64,000 bases of DNA from Paramacrobiotus metropolitanus (GCF_019649055.1 NW_026570259.1:868001-932000), one strand, 5' to 3'; counted from the stretch's first letter, positions 1 to 12,880 are shown. Notes: a model not told the origin generated them from the sequence alone. Numbers and translations are program-made.

Positions 1-260
1 ATTATCAAACTGAAGGTTTTGGAATAGCTGTCGATGTTCTTGGGTATAGGTAACAATAACACGAAACAATACAGCAGCTTAAAAAAACCATCCTAGATGA
101 AGCTCTATACAGCACTGAATATCAGACGCTACTTTAGTGCCACTGTCACTGCCACATACGTTTGTTTCAATCTTCAGACTCCATTTTTTAACAATCCAAC
201 TTCTGCTCACCCGTCGGAGTGAAATACAAACATGAAAAAAAATTTTCGATTGCTATAAAT

Positions 261-1770
261 ATGGAGAAGGCGATTGCAGAGTACGAGGTAAAACCCGGAC
301 TCCGGTTGTGGTAGTATGGCCTTTCGGTATGGATAAGAGGTCACAAACACCAAACAGGTACGGTGGTCTCACTTATGTAGGCTGCTTATAAAGAGTGGGC
401 CGAGACTGCGGAAAGGAATCTAGGAATTCAATCCCTTGTGGCTGCGTACTACCAGGCATGGGTTAGTACTAATAATCACCTGCATTCTATGGGGAAAACA
501 ATCTAATTCTCATTATTGCAACCATCAGGAAACTCCGGCCGCATCTGCGGATGGCGGCACTTCATCGAAGCATCGGACGAGTTACGGCGTGGAGGCAGAA
601 AGACAGCACTATCAGGAACAATTAGGTACGGCAATCCTGACTTGAAGCATGTCTGACAGTTTCCTGCATAATTATATCTGTGGTTAATCATACATTCTTC
701 TTTAGAGAAGCTGATTCAAATCAAAGTCGTTAAGCAAACTGCCAAAGAGGAAGCGCAAAAGCTGTACCAGGTTACTCAAACTCAGACGGAGCAAATGGAG
801 AAATCTGCCGTTAAGGCGTGGGATAAATTTGAAAGACTGCAGATCGACACAGCGCAAAAAGCTCTCAGCAGAAATAAAGAACCGTTTGACGAAGCAGTCA
901 GCAGTACAAATACTGAATTAAAAGTTATGCAAGTTATAAAGAGCTGCTTAAAAATGCATTAACTACAGGTTCTGCAAGAGGTTCTACGAAATGTGAAAGC
1001 GAAATTAGAAACATGGAGGAATGAAAAATTCGCAAGCATTAAAGCCAAGTACAAAAAAGAACGGCTGCATAGCCAACTGGAAAGGCAGGTACGTCATAAA
1101 AAACCTTCCTCTGCGTGCTATCAACAATTCGTGAGTTAGAGATGATTGGTAGATGATTATGGCTGGAAATCTGGATGCTACGTTACCATTCGACGAATAT
1201 CGCACAAATTTGCGAAACTATCAAGCCAAACTACAAGAAAAAGAACGGCACAGCAACATGCTGTTCGATAAACAAAAGGTCACAGTCAATGAACTAGCTC
1301 ACATGCGCGAGAAACTCGAATACCTCCAAAGTCTGGGACTGCAACTTCACGATAAAGTACAAGAAGCAACCAACAAAACGGCACAAAAAAAAGAAGAGCT
1401 CCATCAAGCCAATTTACGACGAGTTGTGATTAAAAAACAAAATATGTCGCTGAAGAAGCGAGCTGGAATGTTGTCGAGAACTGCGCTATTGGACGATATG
1501 GCCAACAAAATCATATGTAGAAATGACCTTCTTCGACAAATAATGGCAGCTAAAGAACAGTTCCAGAAATCAGCTCCCAAAATCACAGAGAATGATCTGT
1601 GGCTTATCCAAAGAAATGCGTTTCCTTTGCTACCCGAAAGCTTCGTGGATGAAAGAACCATTCAAGCTATTGTCGACTACGCTGACCACAAAGACCAGGA
1701 TTTAGAAGGTCATGCTCCAGCTATGGGCATGGACTACTGCAAGAATCGCAGACACTGGCATTATGATTAA
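261..1770 (+). CDS. CCDC96/CCDC113-like axonemal coiled-coil protein
   Basis: Predicted exons: 261-287 (ATG at 261), 529-625, 706-930, 967-1088 and 1153-1770; the phases agree. The protein is almost entirely charged coiled coil. The last exon has the layout of the CCDC96/CCDC113 C-terminal domain (DUF4201): a 'FDEYRTNLRNYQAKLQEKE' stretch, then 'HMREKLEYLQ', then 'QNMSLKKRAGMLSRTALL'. From family memory these align with the 'EKIEERNEELLKL', 'HVKEKLQFV' and 'LKLKQKCGLLG' blocks of CCDC96. In ciliates and vertebrates CCDC96 and CCDC113 form a complex on axonemal doublets near the nexin-dynein/radial spoke base. Intron 3 would be only 36 nt with a weak GTTATA donor, so a one-base error there is an alternative. 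CCDC96 versus CCDC113 is not resolved; the N-terminus is short. It lies next to AK7 and SPAG17, which fits an axonemal role. Confidence 0.75.
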
Positions 1771-2072
1771 GAAAGCAATTTTTTTCTGGTCATTGCGGTT
1801 TGCAGTTTCGCCGTCTTAGTTAGATCTTCTATCCCTGTGTTTAATAGAAATTCGGCATGAAGGATGCTGTGGATTGATCAAAATTAGCATGCTGTTGCTA
1901 CGTATGGTTACATCTTCATGGCGTGAAACAGTCCCGCTTGGGTGCTTTTCTTTAAGACGACGTACTGGTGTTCCACGAAAATTTCCACGTATTCCCGCCT
2001 TACTGGATAGTTTCTCATCACATGTGTGACTTGTAACACGTACTCAATGACTTTACATCTATCGGGCCGAAA

Positions 2073-2954
2073 ATGGTAGCTGTCGCCAAAGAAAAGATTC
2101 TTTGCATCGTCGGAGTGGGCGTTATATTACCCATCGCCACGGTATAATCTTGTTGTAGTTGTAGAAAGGACTAACGGTAAACCCAAAAAACTATAGATTG
2201 TTTGTTTGTTTTGTAGATCACAGCATTGATCTCTTTGGCGACCTACGAAGCGGCACTCTCAGATTTATTTCCAGGAGAAGATAAAGCCAAGATTAGCGCC
2301 AAATTACCAGCGTCAATGGTGTTTCACGAAGTGGCCACAGCCATGTCTTTTACACTTTCTTTGGCGCTCTGCCTAATTAATCTTGTAGCAGACAAGATAC
2401 AGCAGTTTGTTACCCAGGAAAAATTAAGGCTAGCGGTAAGGTCTGCTGATCCTTTATCGAAAGTTACTTACTCGTATTTTACGAGCCCAGTACACTGTAC
2501 AGATACTTAACTGATTCCGTGGGAACTATGCAGTCCTCTGGTTGGGTAGATGTTGCTATGTGGATGCTCGTGGACTGTTCTGCTACTGGCATCGTCAGCG
2601 GCCGTAACAGCCGAGCCGTCTGTAAAACAACATTTACGAAACCTCAAGGATCCACAGCTCGTTGACCCTGTTACAGCTTATGGAGAACAGGAACTGCTAA
2701 TTACGGTGGTGAGCAGCTATTCAAAAATTATTGCAGAAACGCAAATAATGCAAACTTTTCAGGTCTGTGGTTTTTTGTCAGCTTTCTTTTTTGCACTACA
2801 CGCCATTATCGTGTGGAACTGGAATTCAAACCCCACGGCATCACAGGCAGCCCCTGCTTCGACCTCTAAGCCAGAACAGAAAACAGAAAAGGGTGGTGGG
2901 GGATTGGCATCCCTTTTTACAAATAAATCTGGGAAAGATCCCACCGCGAAGTAA
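2073..2954 (+). CDS. Four-transmembrane (MARVEL-like) protein
   Basis: Three exons, 2073-2141, 2217-2435 and 2550-2954, with phase-0 junctions (GTATAA...TTGTAG and GTAAGG...GGGTAG), give 230 residues. Four hydrophobic segments are visible: residues ~8-30 (around ILCIVGVGVILPIAT), ~55-78 (VATAMSFTLSLALCLINLV), ~98-118 (LLCGCSWTVLLLASSAAVTA) and ~165-185 (VCGFLSAFFFALHAIIVW). The cytoplasmic tail is Ala/Ser/Lys-rich with a short Gly run. The topology and the short loops resemble MARVEL/CKLF-type proteins, but I see no diagnostic signature, so the family name is tentative. The ATG at 2073 opens directly into the first membrane segment and there is no separate signal peptide. Confidence 0.7.
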
Positions 2955-3124
2955 CTGTGAGAGAAGGAACGAGATTAAAGCTGCTTATTCTATCAGTTTA
3001 GCTAGGTTGCTCCAGAGGGTAATCTGACTGCCCTCTGCGTACTCCACGCAGATAACGTTCAAAGACATATTTTGGCCATGAGAACAGAAATCCGTCAAAG
3101 CGCAACAACAGCTGATTCACTGGG

Positions 3125-6002
3125 CTAAACATCAGCACCAGTTTCGACATCAGAAATAAAACTAGTTGTGATAAAATGATAAGCTTCGTCTTGATAGTCC
3201 GAGTACCGATATGAAATGGTAGAAGGAAACTGAAAAGCGTTTTCTGAATACTGGTTGCGGACTTCCGGGGTCGCTAGTTCACCTCCTTCGGGTGTTTGCG
3301 GGATGTTTCCTTGGACATTTTCGTTTTCAAGAATCTCGTTGGCCGTCGTCTCTGGTAGGTTACTCTGTTGAGCGGTTAAACCCACATTACCATTATCATC
3401 TTTCTCTAGTGATTTTGGTTCGATAACTTTGGTCTGTTTGCTTTGTTGCAAAAGATATTCAGCAAGGAAATCAACAGGGTCGGCCGGTACGATTCTGGCG
3501 CACTTGAGCAATCCGACATGAACCGTCGGCAGGACATACTTGAGTAAATACGTATGAGCCGGCATGGCAAGTAGTTCCCGTCGGCCGTAATCTTCTAGTT
3601 GTAGTACCTCCAGCAATTCTGCCCACTTCTTTTCTTCTTGCTGCCTTTGTGGTTTGGTTTCTTCGTCCACCAGTAATTTCCGTTTCCGTTCATCTGCATC
3701 CTTCCGACTTTGTTCGACCGCTTTCTTCTCGGCTTCGAGCTGCTTCTCAACGTCAGAAAGTCCGTAGTTGTGGGGCTTCCCGACTTTTCTCAAAGTTGCA
3801 GAAAACGCACTGTCCAGCTGTGGCACTTCATCAGCGGTAATTTTTAGCCACTGCGCATGATTGCCAATATCATCGAAAAAATTGAGAACATTTTCTTCTT
3901 CGCTGGTCTGACGATTGTAGTCCACATATCGCTGCATAAAAATATCTTCCAGTGAGTCACGGCTGCCGGCAATTTCGGTTTCGGCCATTTTATGCTAAAG
4001 GAAAACGTCTGTAAAGCAAACATTTACGGTTCGTCAAATATCGAAACAAAGATTCTATTTTGTAGCCAGCCCCATTAAGCTAGAAGATAACATTAAAACG
4101 AATACGCGGCGTGGATTACGCAGCACCGTATTACGGTATTACAGTACTGGTAAGAACTGACCGGCTAAAGCCGATCTCATGTTAAAGACTTACTCTTTTT
4201 GCCATATCCACCGAAATATCCAAATAAAAAACATAATCTAAAAACAGCAGCAACACACAAGGGTTCAGTTTACTGTGTGTGATTTGCATCTGAGGGAAGC
4301 GTGGTACATAACGAAGAAACTTAATAGTCTAACCTGGAGCAATGTTTTTATTGGTTAGTACTTTTTCGGCGTCGTCCTCATCCTTCTCCACTGGCTCGGT
4401 CTCGTTATTTTCACCCTCCTCGTCATCTTGCTCATGGCCATCCTCCGCTTGTGCGAACAACTGTTTTGCTTCTTGGTAGACTGTCGGATATCCATCCAAT
4501 ACATATCCTTGATTTTGACACGGTTTACTCAATAATTTTTCACGCATTAAACGGAGTAAAAGTTCAGAAGAAATCTGGCCAGCGTTCTGGGTTTTACTGG
4601 TATTGATATCAGCAAGTAACTGTTCAGCATCTGCAATACTGTTCCGTGCCTTTTCCTCGGCCTCGCCCTCGTTTCCTTCGTCCTCACCATTTTCCGTTGC
4701 CGGTTTATCTTCTTTTGGTGTGGTGCGCGTAATTCTATCCGAAAGTTCTTGTTCTTTCTCCAAGACAGTTTGTGATGCTTCCACGTAATGCAGTTTGTAG
4801 AATGCAGCTATACGTTTTGCTAGAGTGGTTTTGCCCGAGAACGACGGACCAGTGATGATGACCTTTATAGGAAACAGATTCCTCAAAACCCGATATTCTT
4901 TAATTACGCCTGTTATTGCGCTTTTAAAGCCTTCTTCAGCTGTCCACTCAATTTTCATGCCTTCTTTGACGGTGGTCCTTGAAATCGTAGATCACTGACT
5001 AAGACGTCGATCGCCAATTGATCAAGAGAATACGAACGCACAACATCATCCACAGGGGATTTCGTAACTCCACCGCCGCTTAGTACTTTACTGATTTCCG
5101 ATGCGATCTGCTGAAGCGTCATGTTTCCATCATCCACGGCTACAATGTATCGCGATGTCGGTTTATTTTCAAACACGTTTTGTACAACTTGACAAAGATC
5201 TTTAGCATGAATCATGGGGATAACGTTCTTTCCATCACTTGGTATTTGCAGCGCTGATGAATTATGCCAAGCCTCTTTGAACATCCAGTGCAAACTGCTT
5301 TCACCACAGCCATAAATCAAGCCTGCCCCGATTACAGTTGCAGTGATGCGCCGCTTCGATTCTTTTGCCGCCTGGATCAACAGCTTTTCAAGATCGTAAT
5401 GCTTTTTGAAATCTGGGTGGGGTTTGCGTCTTCGAAACGTATCTTCTGTGAAGATTTTCTTTTCTTCCTCTTCATCCTCTTCCGCATCTTTGGGCTTTTT
5501 TGGCCTGCCTAGTCTTGGTTGCTGCCCACGTCATTAAGCTTGAGACCAGTACAACCGTCTTTTTCTGCTTGCTAACCTTTGATCTGGATTGAATCAGACC
5601 TATAAGTTGTTCGGTTTGACTAAATAATTGGTTGGTGCCATCGTCGTCCACCAAATGCAGCACATAAATGTCGGCAGCATCTAAGGCATTATTTACGTCA
5701 TCTGGGTTATCCGATGGATACAAATTATCCACCACAGGAACTTTAGGCAAGATTGCGGGATAGTCATACTTCTCTGCTAGTGCTGGTCGCGGCCAGTATG
5801 TGCCGATGATCCGGTAAAAATCTTTCGATTTTACAGCCTGAAGAAATGCTGTATCAAAGCGTCTGCTTGGAGCTTTAGTTCCACCAGAATCAGGAAATAA
5901 GCTCTGTCCAAGATGTTGAGCCAAAACTTTTCCAAGAAAGGTGTCGACCCGATGAACAAATACCGTTGGAGCGGGAACCTCAACCGATTCGTTCACCTCC
6001 AT
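3125..6002 (-). CDS. AK7: Adenylate kinase 7 (AK7), two frame breaks
   Basis: Exons 6002-4334, 4237-4194 (44 nt) and 3994-3125; about 860 residues. The N-terminal half is the dehydrogenase-like domain of AK7 (VFVHRVDTFLGKVLAQHLG, then IGAGLIYGCGESSLHWMF, then VIPMIHAKDLCQVVQNV). Next comes the kinase P-loop GPSFSGKTTLAKRI. The micro-exon supplies the YVFYLDISVDMAKR strand that follows the LID region. The C-terminus has 'KVGKPHNYGLSDVEKQ', a charged helix and a Dpy-30-type motif PADPVDFLAEYLLQQ. AK7 keeps ATP/ADP balance and central-pair function in motile axonemes. The reading frame breaks twice inside exon 1: at the T6/A6 run 5496-5501, and near 4976-4985, where the downstream frame extends back into VKEGMKIEWTAEEGF. 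The two shifts are opposite, so they cancel. Both flanking frames are clearly homologous, so I favour assembly errors over decay. Confidence 0.9.
4194..4237 (-). other. AK7: AK7 micro-exon (44 nt)
   Basis: On the minus strand the sequence reads ...CTGTTTTTAG, 44 nt, then GTAAGTC. With the phase-1 donor at 4334 and the phase-0 acceptor at 3995 it stays open and encodes the hydrophobic strand YVFYLDISVDMAKR, the expected equivalent of the kinase 'LDASDEFLKER' element. Without it exon 1 cannot join exon 3 in frame. Confidence 0.75.
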
Positions 6003-6718
6003 CTACGATGGTACTGTCTGAAGCGGAACTAATCAGTGCAGTGGTGTTCACGTTATGCGGTTGATACTGACAAATTTGTAGGCATCAAGCATTATTATGT
6101 GGTCGTGGTCATGCCTGATAAAGGGCGAACGCAATGAAATGAATTTATATTAAGCATAATAGAAAACGTTATTTCTTAGAAAAGATTCATTCAGTTAATA
6201 AATATAATATAACTGAAACAGCTAAAAAAAATGGTAAATGCAAAATTTTAAAAACACGTGGGCAGTTTTAAGTTAACAAGAAAGACAATAAAATGAAATA
6301 CTGTAAGTAATTACATAATTTGTGTCTGGTCCTTTTCTAAACAACAGTTTTCTTTGCTTAGCAACAAAAACGAGTGTAAAACGTTTGAACGTATTAATTC
6401 ATAATATCAGAACTGCATAAAGAAAATCCAACGACGTGTGTTAACTAGGGCAAGGCTACTTTTGACGGCCATAACTCAGTGTGTTTTCACCAACATTAAA
6501 AATTGAGTAAAGTGGTGCACACAGTACCACTGTTAAGTGCTAACCATGAAAAACTTTTGTTTCTTTGGTTATATCACGGTCCTTCCTGTATATAACCTGT
6601 CCTTCTAAGTAGTCCTTCTTCTTCTTCTAGTCCTTCTTCTTCTTCGGCTTGTACTTTCTGTGGTTATATAATGCATTCCGTTTATTAGAAAATTTTCCTT
6701 TCGTTACAGCTATCATAA
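6003..6718. promoter_or_regulatory. Divergent intergenic region between AK7 and SPAG17
   Basis: 716 bp lie between the AK7 start (minus) and the SPAG17 start (plus), A/T-rich with no convincing ORF. It is the presumed shared promoter. It holds an RFX X-box-like palindrome at 6353-6365 (TTTGCT-T-AGCAAC) and TTCTTCTTC-type tracts at 6608-6650. An acceptor-like TTTCGTTACAG at 6699-6709, just before the SPAG17 ATG, suggests a 5'UTR intron. Confidence 0.5.
6353..6365. promoter_or_regulatory. RFX X-box-like motif
   Basis: TTTGCT-T-AGCAAC matches the X-box consensus RYYVYY-N1-3-RRNRAC at 11 of 12 half-site positions. It lies about 350 bp from each of the two divergent axonemal genes. RFX factors drive ciliary genes in animals. 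The same core, TTGCTTAGCAAC, recurs at 50503-50514. Confidence 0.5.
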
Positions 6719-9700
6719 ATGCCACCGAAGGATGCAGCCAAAAAAGGCAAGGCAGGAAAAGGCAAAGGAGCTGACCAATCAGCAGAATCTGCTCCACCGT
6801 TCGTTATTCTCAAAGAGAAACTCCCCAATGCAAACTGGTGGCCAACACTGCATCTTGTGGTTGAAAACAGCCCGGTTGAAACTTTGTTGGTAGACTTGAT
6901 GGCTGAAGGCTTAGCAGGCAACGGTGTAGTGACTATACAGAAACATGACCTTATTCGGGAGACTGAGCTGCTTGTGAACGAGCACAGAAATGTTCGGCAG
7001 GAGCCCAAGCTTAGCAGAAGAGAAAAAGACAAAATTGCAAAAAAGAAAGCGGAAGAAGAAGAGCAACGGAGAAAAGAAGCCGAGGAACGCGAGAAGGAAA
7101 TGGAGCGACAGCGACAAGCGGCAGAAAAGGAAGCACAAGAAAAGGGAACGACGGGGAAAGCGAGCACAGCGCTGCTGAAACAGTCAAAAATTACTGTCCG
7201 GCTGAGCAGCGAAAAAACCGGTATTAAGCCAGATTCCACGCCCGTCACAGAAGCTCCGCCACCACAGCCGCGTACTTTGCTGCACGAGTTGATTGATGAG
7301 CTGCAGTTTCTCAATAAAGATGTCCCACTCAGCCAAGTCTTTAAGAACCCGACAATGCCTAGCTTGGTCTTGATGGTGAAGTACAAAGTTATGATGTTAA
7401 AGCGATCGGACATTGATCTTTTCAAGATTTCGTATCCAAAGCACATAAAACTGGAATCTGTCAAACCAGCACCGGAACCGCTGGCTTCTACGGATCACAA
7501 GAAGGGCAAAACGAAAGAACCGCAATCTAAGGTGGGAGATACAACGAGTAAAGCCCCTGTCGAAAAGGCATCAGTCATGCCAAAAGATCAGAAAGCGAAC
7601 AACACTTCCTTGCCTAAAGGAAAACCTGGTGGAGGAAAAGGTAAAGGTCAAGCTGACGATGCTTCCGATAGTCCGGAACCGCCGCCACTGAAAAACGGCG
7701 AAAAGGTTGTAGTGCCGTTTCACATTAAATGCGTTCAGCCAGCTGATCCAATCGGGAATGCCCAGGAACGGGTGCGGGAAGAAATTCCAGACAACATTCA
7801 GCGTATCGTACGAAAAATTCAAGAAGGCGAGAAACAGACGGACGGTGAGGGACAAGAAAGCCAGGATCCAGAGTTGGTGCCGAATGCAACGCCTCATGAC
7901 ATGAATGATGATACTGGAGGTGTTACAAGCTTTTTCCGGGAGCTTTTTGTGTGCAGTGCGATAGGAACGGAAGGACTGCCGGTTCTGAATCACTCGAAAA
8001 GTCTGCTGTACGCGTAAGTAACAATTCTGTGGCATTGTGTGCAGTCATGTTTCGCAATCCTGTAAGTGGCCTTTGTAGATTGCGCAAATTGCAGAACATA
8101 TGGAACCCCGGCTTTTCCAGTCACCAAGTACCAAATGGTTCGCTATATTGTTTTGTTCGGGATCAAAGATGTTTCATTTCTGTCTGAAGCTGAACGACAG
8201 AAGCTGCCTGTCACCAGTGTCATCAGCGTGCATTGCCTTCGTCATCGAAATCTACCTCCCGTAAGGGCTAGTGACCTTTCATGGATAAAACAACCCAGCG
8301 CGCTCCTCGAAAATTTGGACATGTTTTGGCAAAACACTCGCGATCTGATCCAACAGAAGCTTGCTAAGCCTGAATCGGGCGCTTCTGGCTTGGTTGTGGC
8401 CGTGAAGCATGACGTTAAGCCATGTACTACATCGGCGGAGTACAAGGAAACGGCGATGGCAGCTGGATGTCTGTTAGTTGAACTGCTGCACCGCCTGGTT
8501 CATGCCAAAGTACTTTTCAAGATGTATAATGAAAGCCTCGATCTGCAACACATACCCAAATGCAAGATGAGGCGGACGGATAACCACGAGAATTTTCGAG
8601 CAAAGGAAGGTGCAGAGTTCTTAGACAAAGTGCAAAAACGATTGCTGGAGCAAAGAAATACTAATCCCGAAGAAAGTCTAGCACTGCAGAATTTGACAAA
8701 AAATTTCATAGAAGACCTTAGGCTGGATTTGCAGATTACAGGTGTGATCAGCGAAACGAAATTCATAGATCCAGCCCCGGAAGACGACATGAGTTCTTGG
8801 TAAATTTTCACAACGTAGCAGCGGTGGAATCGATTCTTGAGAGCGGAGTGCTTTGTTTGATTATCTTTTACCAATAAACTGGCTTAAAACGCATCTCGTT
8901 ATGCTTTCCAGGCAGGCGATGGAAGTTTTATCAAGGCTGTCGAAGCCGGCTATTCCTGAAGAGTTTCCCTTCACAGGGTCTTTGAAGACCCTGCTCAAAC
9001 AGAAAGCGTTTGCACTCCAGTATAATAAGCGCTGGATTGAAACTATCTTGCACAGACTGGAAGCTGACGCTCGCCAAGATAGGAGAAACTCACTGGCGAA
9101 TCAAACTCCGAATTCCCTTGCCGAAAGTATGAAAGCCTGGAATTTAGGTACCGCAAAGGAAATCAAGATCCCTCTAAAAGCTGTATGTATTTTATTGACA
9201 TTTGCAGTATTTTCCCGGAACGTTACAACATCGCTTGGGAGTGGTGTAAATTTGTCAGTTTCGTTTAACCCGTTTTTTACGACATTTTAGAGGACGAGTG
9301 GAGGTTTATCGCCCCGGCGTACAGTGCAGAGCACGACGAGGATACAGAATTGTCAGACAACGAGAACTTCACCGAACTTTGCAAGATGCGGAATTTTTAT
9401 GCTGTTGTGTCTTATTCCCAAAAGCAGCTGTCGACAGAATTGGCGCTCGCCAATGAACAGTATTTCCATCACTGTGTCCGCAGAGATACGGTGACCGGCA
9501 ATGTATTTATCATATTTTACGCTGTCAGCAACGGATATCCTGCCACACACATCAGAATCTCCGAAACACGTCTACACTGCACGGTAGATTTTCCAACGTT
9601 CTGCTGCAACATCATGGATGAAGTACAAAGTGAGATGGAGAAGCATGTAGACCAAACATACCGCTGTTCAGGGCAACCGGCCATAAATCAGCGTTTCCCC

Positions 9701-11820
9701 TACGGCTGTCAAACACAATTTGCTTATGATGCGGACTGTGCCGAAAAGCTGGGCACTGAAACGGTTGATCACTTATCGAATTATGAACGTAAAGGCTGTC
9801 TGAAGGCTTTCATACGTTCGAATAAAGAGCACTTCGCTAGACGCCAAGGATGGAAGCTGAAGCCCGAAGAGACCGTTGTGATGCCTCCAACTATACCGCT
9901 TATACCGACACCGGAACCACAGACTACCTTACTGACACCGGATGTGAAACGAAAGGGGCAAAACCGTCTGCGAAGAAAACTCCCGCCGCTGGTCAGAAGC
10001 ATGAAACCGACAAACTACCTCCTTGTCCGGTCCCAAAGAAAACACCTCAAGACGAGCCATTTATATGGAACAGGGCGCTGGCACCACCAAAACCATCGTG
10101 TGAATTTGCGCATCCTTCAAAAATTCCCGCTTACCTTTTATCAAATTCGCTATCGAAAATTAAAAGAGAGGAACGTCGCATATACTGCTGCAACACCGTC
10201 GTCTCGATTGATCGTCATGAATTTCACGATGGAAAGAGTGCCCTTTATATTTCCGCTAGTAATATTTATGGAATGAATGCTTTTGTGTGCATATCGGAAC
10301 AGGAAAGGTCGCTGCACTTGGAGTACGAGGATAAAACTAGGATTTCCGTTACCATTGTGAATGACAAACCACAATTGCAGATTCTTGATCCGCTTGGAAC
10401 GAAGACAGTTATTGGGGAGAACGACCGTTGGTACTGTACAATGAGCTCCTGCGTAAAAGACGCCGAAGATGCAGTTTCTGTTACTTTGTTTGAAAACAAG
10501 GCTGTTGGACTGATTGGCGGAAAACGTGAAGAAGCGGTATTTCTGTCACCGAATGGAAATTTGATTACTCATATAGATCAGCCAGAGGACGAAATTACAA
10601 AATCGATGCCGGACACTAGCAAAAGATTCCACACGAAATTCGATCATCTTGGGCACCGTATCGGTGTCACCATTGACGAGAATGCGACTGTCCTGGTACG
10701 TGACGAATCACCAAGATCTTTGACAAAGTGTACGCAGCTGCGTTCGGGGTTGCGGATGCAGACATCGCATCTGCTGGAGGGCAACGGTGAAGACAGAATG
10801 ACTTCGCACACATATGAATACCCTGGGTTTCCTCGTGTGTACTGCAATAGTTCGCAGTTCGAAACGTGGTCGTTACATAATGGGATTCTTGTGTCAACCA
10901 TGGACTACATGAATTATGTAATCCTGGCGGGGGTCAACGTGGTTATTGTTGACGCGAGTGGCGCTGTTTCGCTTACAACTCTGCCGGAGTGTTCTCAAGC
11001 GTTCCATTTGGAAGGTCGGTATTTCTTTGCGGATTTGTGCATATTGAACTTCATTGATTTTTTTTAAAGGCAGATATCCTAAGCCTAAAGGGAAATTGAT
11101 TAATGCATCAGTATACCTATGCAGGACCAGAAAAATGTCCATCTGACCATAAAAGTATATATGAAGTTTGAGTGAAATGTCTTTCCAGGTGGTCCGGGCC
11201 TGATTGGTTATCCATCGCACAGTCAGATTTCTTTTGCAAAACAAGTTTGTGCGGCAATAAAGGAAAATCTGAACTGGCATAGGACGTGCTCGTGGACGAG
11301 ATTTATTTGTTGTGGCGAACGAGTGGCTGAGGTTTGGGATCTTTCTGGTGCAAAATATACGGTTTCTGAAAGCGGTGAAACGAAAACAGAGTCCGCGCAA
11401 AACACGAAAGACGGAAACGATCTACCGGCTCCGAGAATGTTTATTGTGAGTGAAGCAAACCGATCTGGGAGTGAATTCGTTTTTGGAGAGGAAGCAATAA
11501 GCCTCAAATACAAAGTCCTGCATCTTAATTCTGGGGACAGGGTCAGAGTTTCTGGTAATGCTACCCAGAATATCCAAGGCAGTTTTGAATGTGAGATAAC
11601 GGACGAAGTACAAACGGAATGGGAATACGAGAAACCGCATCTGTTGCCGGAAGAATTGTTGTCCGATGTCAGAGCGCTGGCTGGCGCATGGAAGAAAAAT
11701 GTAGCGGAATCGAAGGATGTACGTTTTCGATTTCATACTACGAAGTCTAGTGCGCGGTCCGAGCAATGGAAGAAAGTTTTATTTGTTTCAGAAGCCGCAA
11801 ACTCTAATCAAAAGTCGTAA
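6719..11820 (+). CDS. SPAG17: SPAG17 (central-pair C1a projection protein)
   Basis: Exons 6719-8013, 8095-8799, 8912-9182, 9293-11014 and 11189-11820; about 1540 residues, shorter than the ~2220 of human SPAG17. The match is by block order. An N-terminal segment 'WWPTLHLVVENSPVETLLVDL' is followed by a Lys/Glu-rich coil. Then 'QMVRYIVLFGIKDVSFL...LPVTSVISV' corresponds to 'HYIIVVGF...LGIPITSVIKI'. A 'YSQKQLSTELALANEQY' block precedes the repeated beta-rich segments, and 'PRMFIVSEANRSGSEFVF' resembles 'PRFFVMYADGSGMELL'. SPAG17 scaffolds the C1a projection of motile cilia and flagella. A frame break lies at the G4 run 9955-9958; one added base joins the two halves through KRKG/AKPSAKKTPA. The segment just before 8013 is weakly conserved, so that junction is tentative. 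The ATG at 6719 follows an acceptor-like site. Confidence 0.85.
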
Positions 11821-12256
11821 ATTCTTTAGTATTACTTGCGCAATGCTCATATCGAAAAAATCCCGTGTAACTAACATAATAGAGTGCAGATAAAAAATAT
11901 AAAGGTCGCAAACTATTTATAATTTAAGGTTTTTGCTTTGTCGACGTAAGCAATTGATCTTTGTAAAGTGGTGTTATATGCACGTATTAAATATGACCGA
12001 CTAGTTTGACCGGACACATGGTAATCTTCGGTCTGTCTACAGACCATTTATGTGCGTATATTCACTCACATGGTATTCCGCTCATAATTATTATATAGGC
12101 TCTGTAATAGTAGTTATTGCCTCAGCAACTTGCCGATCGTTGAGTTGACACACTTCATTAGCACATTCACACAGGCCACACAAAAGCCTCGTACGCATCG
12201 TACAGATATTCGACTACGCGTGCTAGGTTTAGGAAAGTAGTAATGACAGAGAGCTG
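11821..12256. other. Intergenic, no gene seen
   Basis: About 435 bp of A/T-rich sequence between the SPAG17 stop and the 3' end of the convergent His-rich gene. It contains AATAAA-like A/T words but no ORF or repeat that I can support. Confidence 0.6.
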
Positions 12257-12880
12257 TTATCTTCTGCTGAAAAGCATTGGAGCCATGTGGGCTGACGAAA
12301 TGGCTGGATGCATCACAAAATGCTCCTCGTGCGCATGTTGGGTGGTTTCGTGCTGACGATTACCTGGCCAGTGCTGATTGGGGTGGGCGTTGTGATGTCC
12401 ATAGTGGAATCCATTCTGATGATGGTTGTAACGGTGACCATGGTGTCTGCGTCGCCAGTGGTGATTGTTATGGCCATAAGGCCAGTACGCGTTCCGGCGG
12501 CTACGCAACTGCGAGTGGGGTGGTAGAGCAACAATCACACCACCGGATCCACTTCCGCCTCCTCCGAACGCTTCTTCACATAGTAGTAGACACGGTTAAA
12601 ATTTTTTACGACAAGGCAAATGGTTTTAAACATATCGAGCTTAAAAGGCAGTTGAATATTTAACTGTTATTAACGCAAGCTGAATTATAGTAATTTAAAA
12701 CAACATTATAAAGGCGTGAGTTTAAATGGGGCGTGCTATGATGAGACTAGCACACGAGTAAGTAACAGGTTGCTTACAACTGGTAACCTTTATACCATGG
12801 TCCGTACCTGCAAGATGGAGAGAGACAATGCCGGTCAGCGCCAACAGGCAACAAACTGTGCCGAACATTTTCGGGTTCAT
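12257..12880 (-). CDS. Secreted Gly- and His-rich protein
   Basis: Two exons, 12880-12808 and 12573-12257, joined in phase 1 (donor GTACGG, acceptor TATGTGAAG), give about 128 residues. Exon 1 encodes exactly a signal peptide (MNPKMFGTVCCLLALTGIV...). The mature part begins EAFGGGGSGSGGV and then becomes strongly His/Asn/Arg-rich, with HNNHHWRRRHHGHRYNHH-type clusters and about a quarter His over some 60 residues; it ends LFSRR. There is no recognised domain. His clusters suggest metal binding or a pH-sensitive extracellular matrix or cuticle role; this is inference from composition only. The acceptor is weak in pyrimidines, which is the main doubt about the model. Confidence 0.6.
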
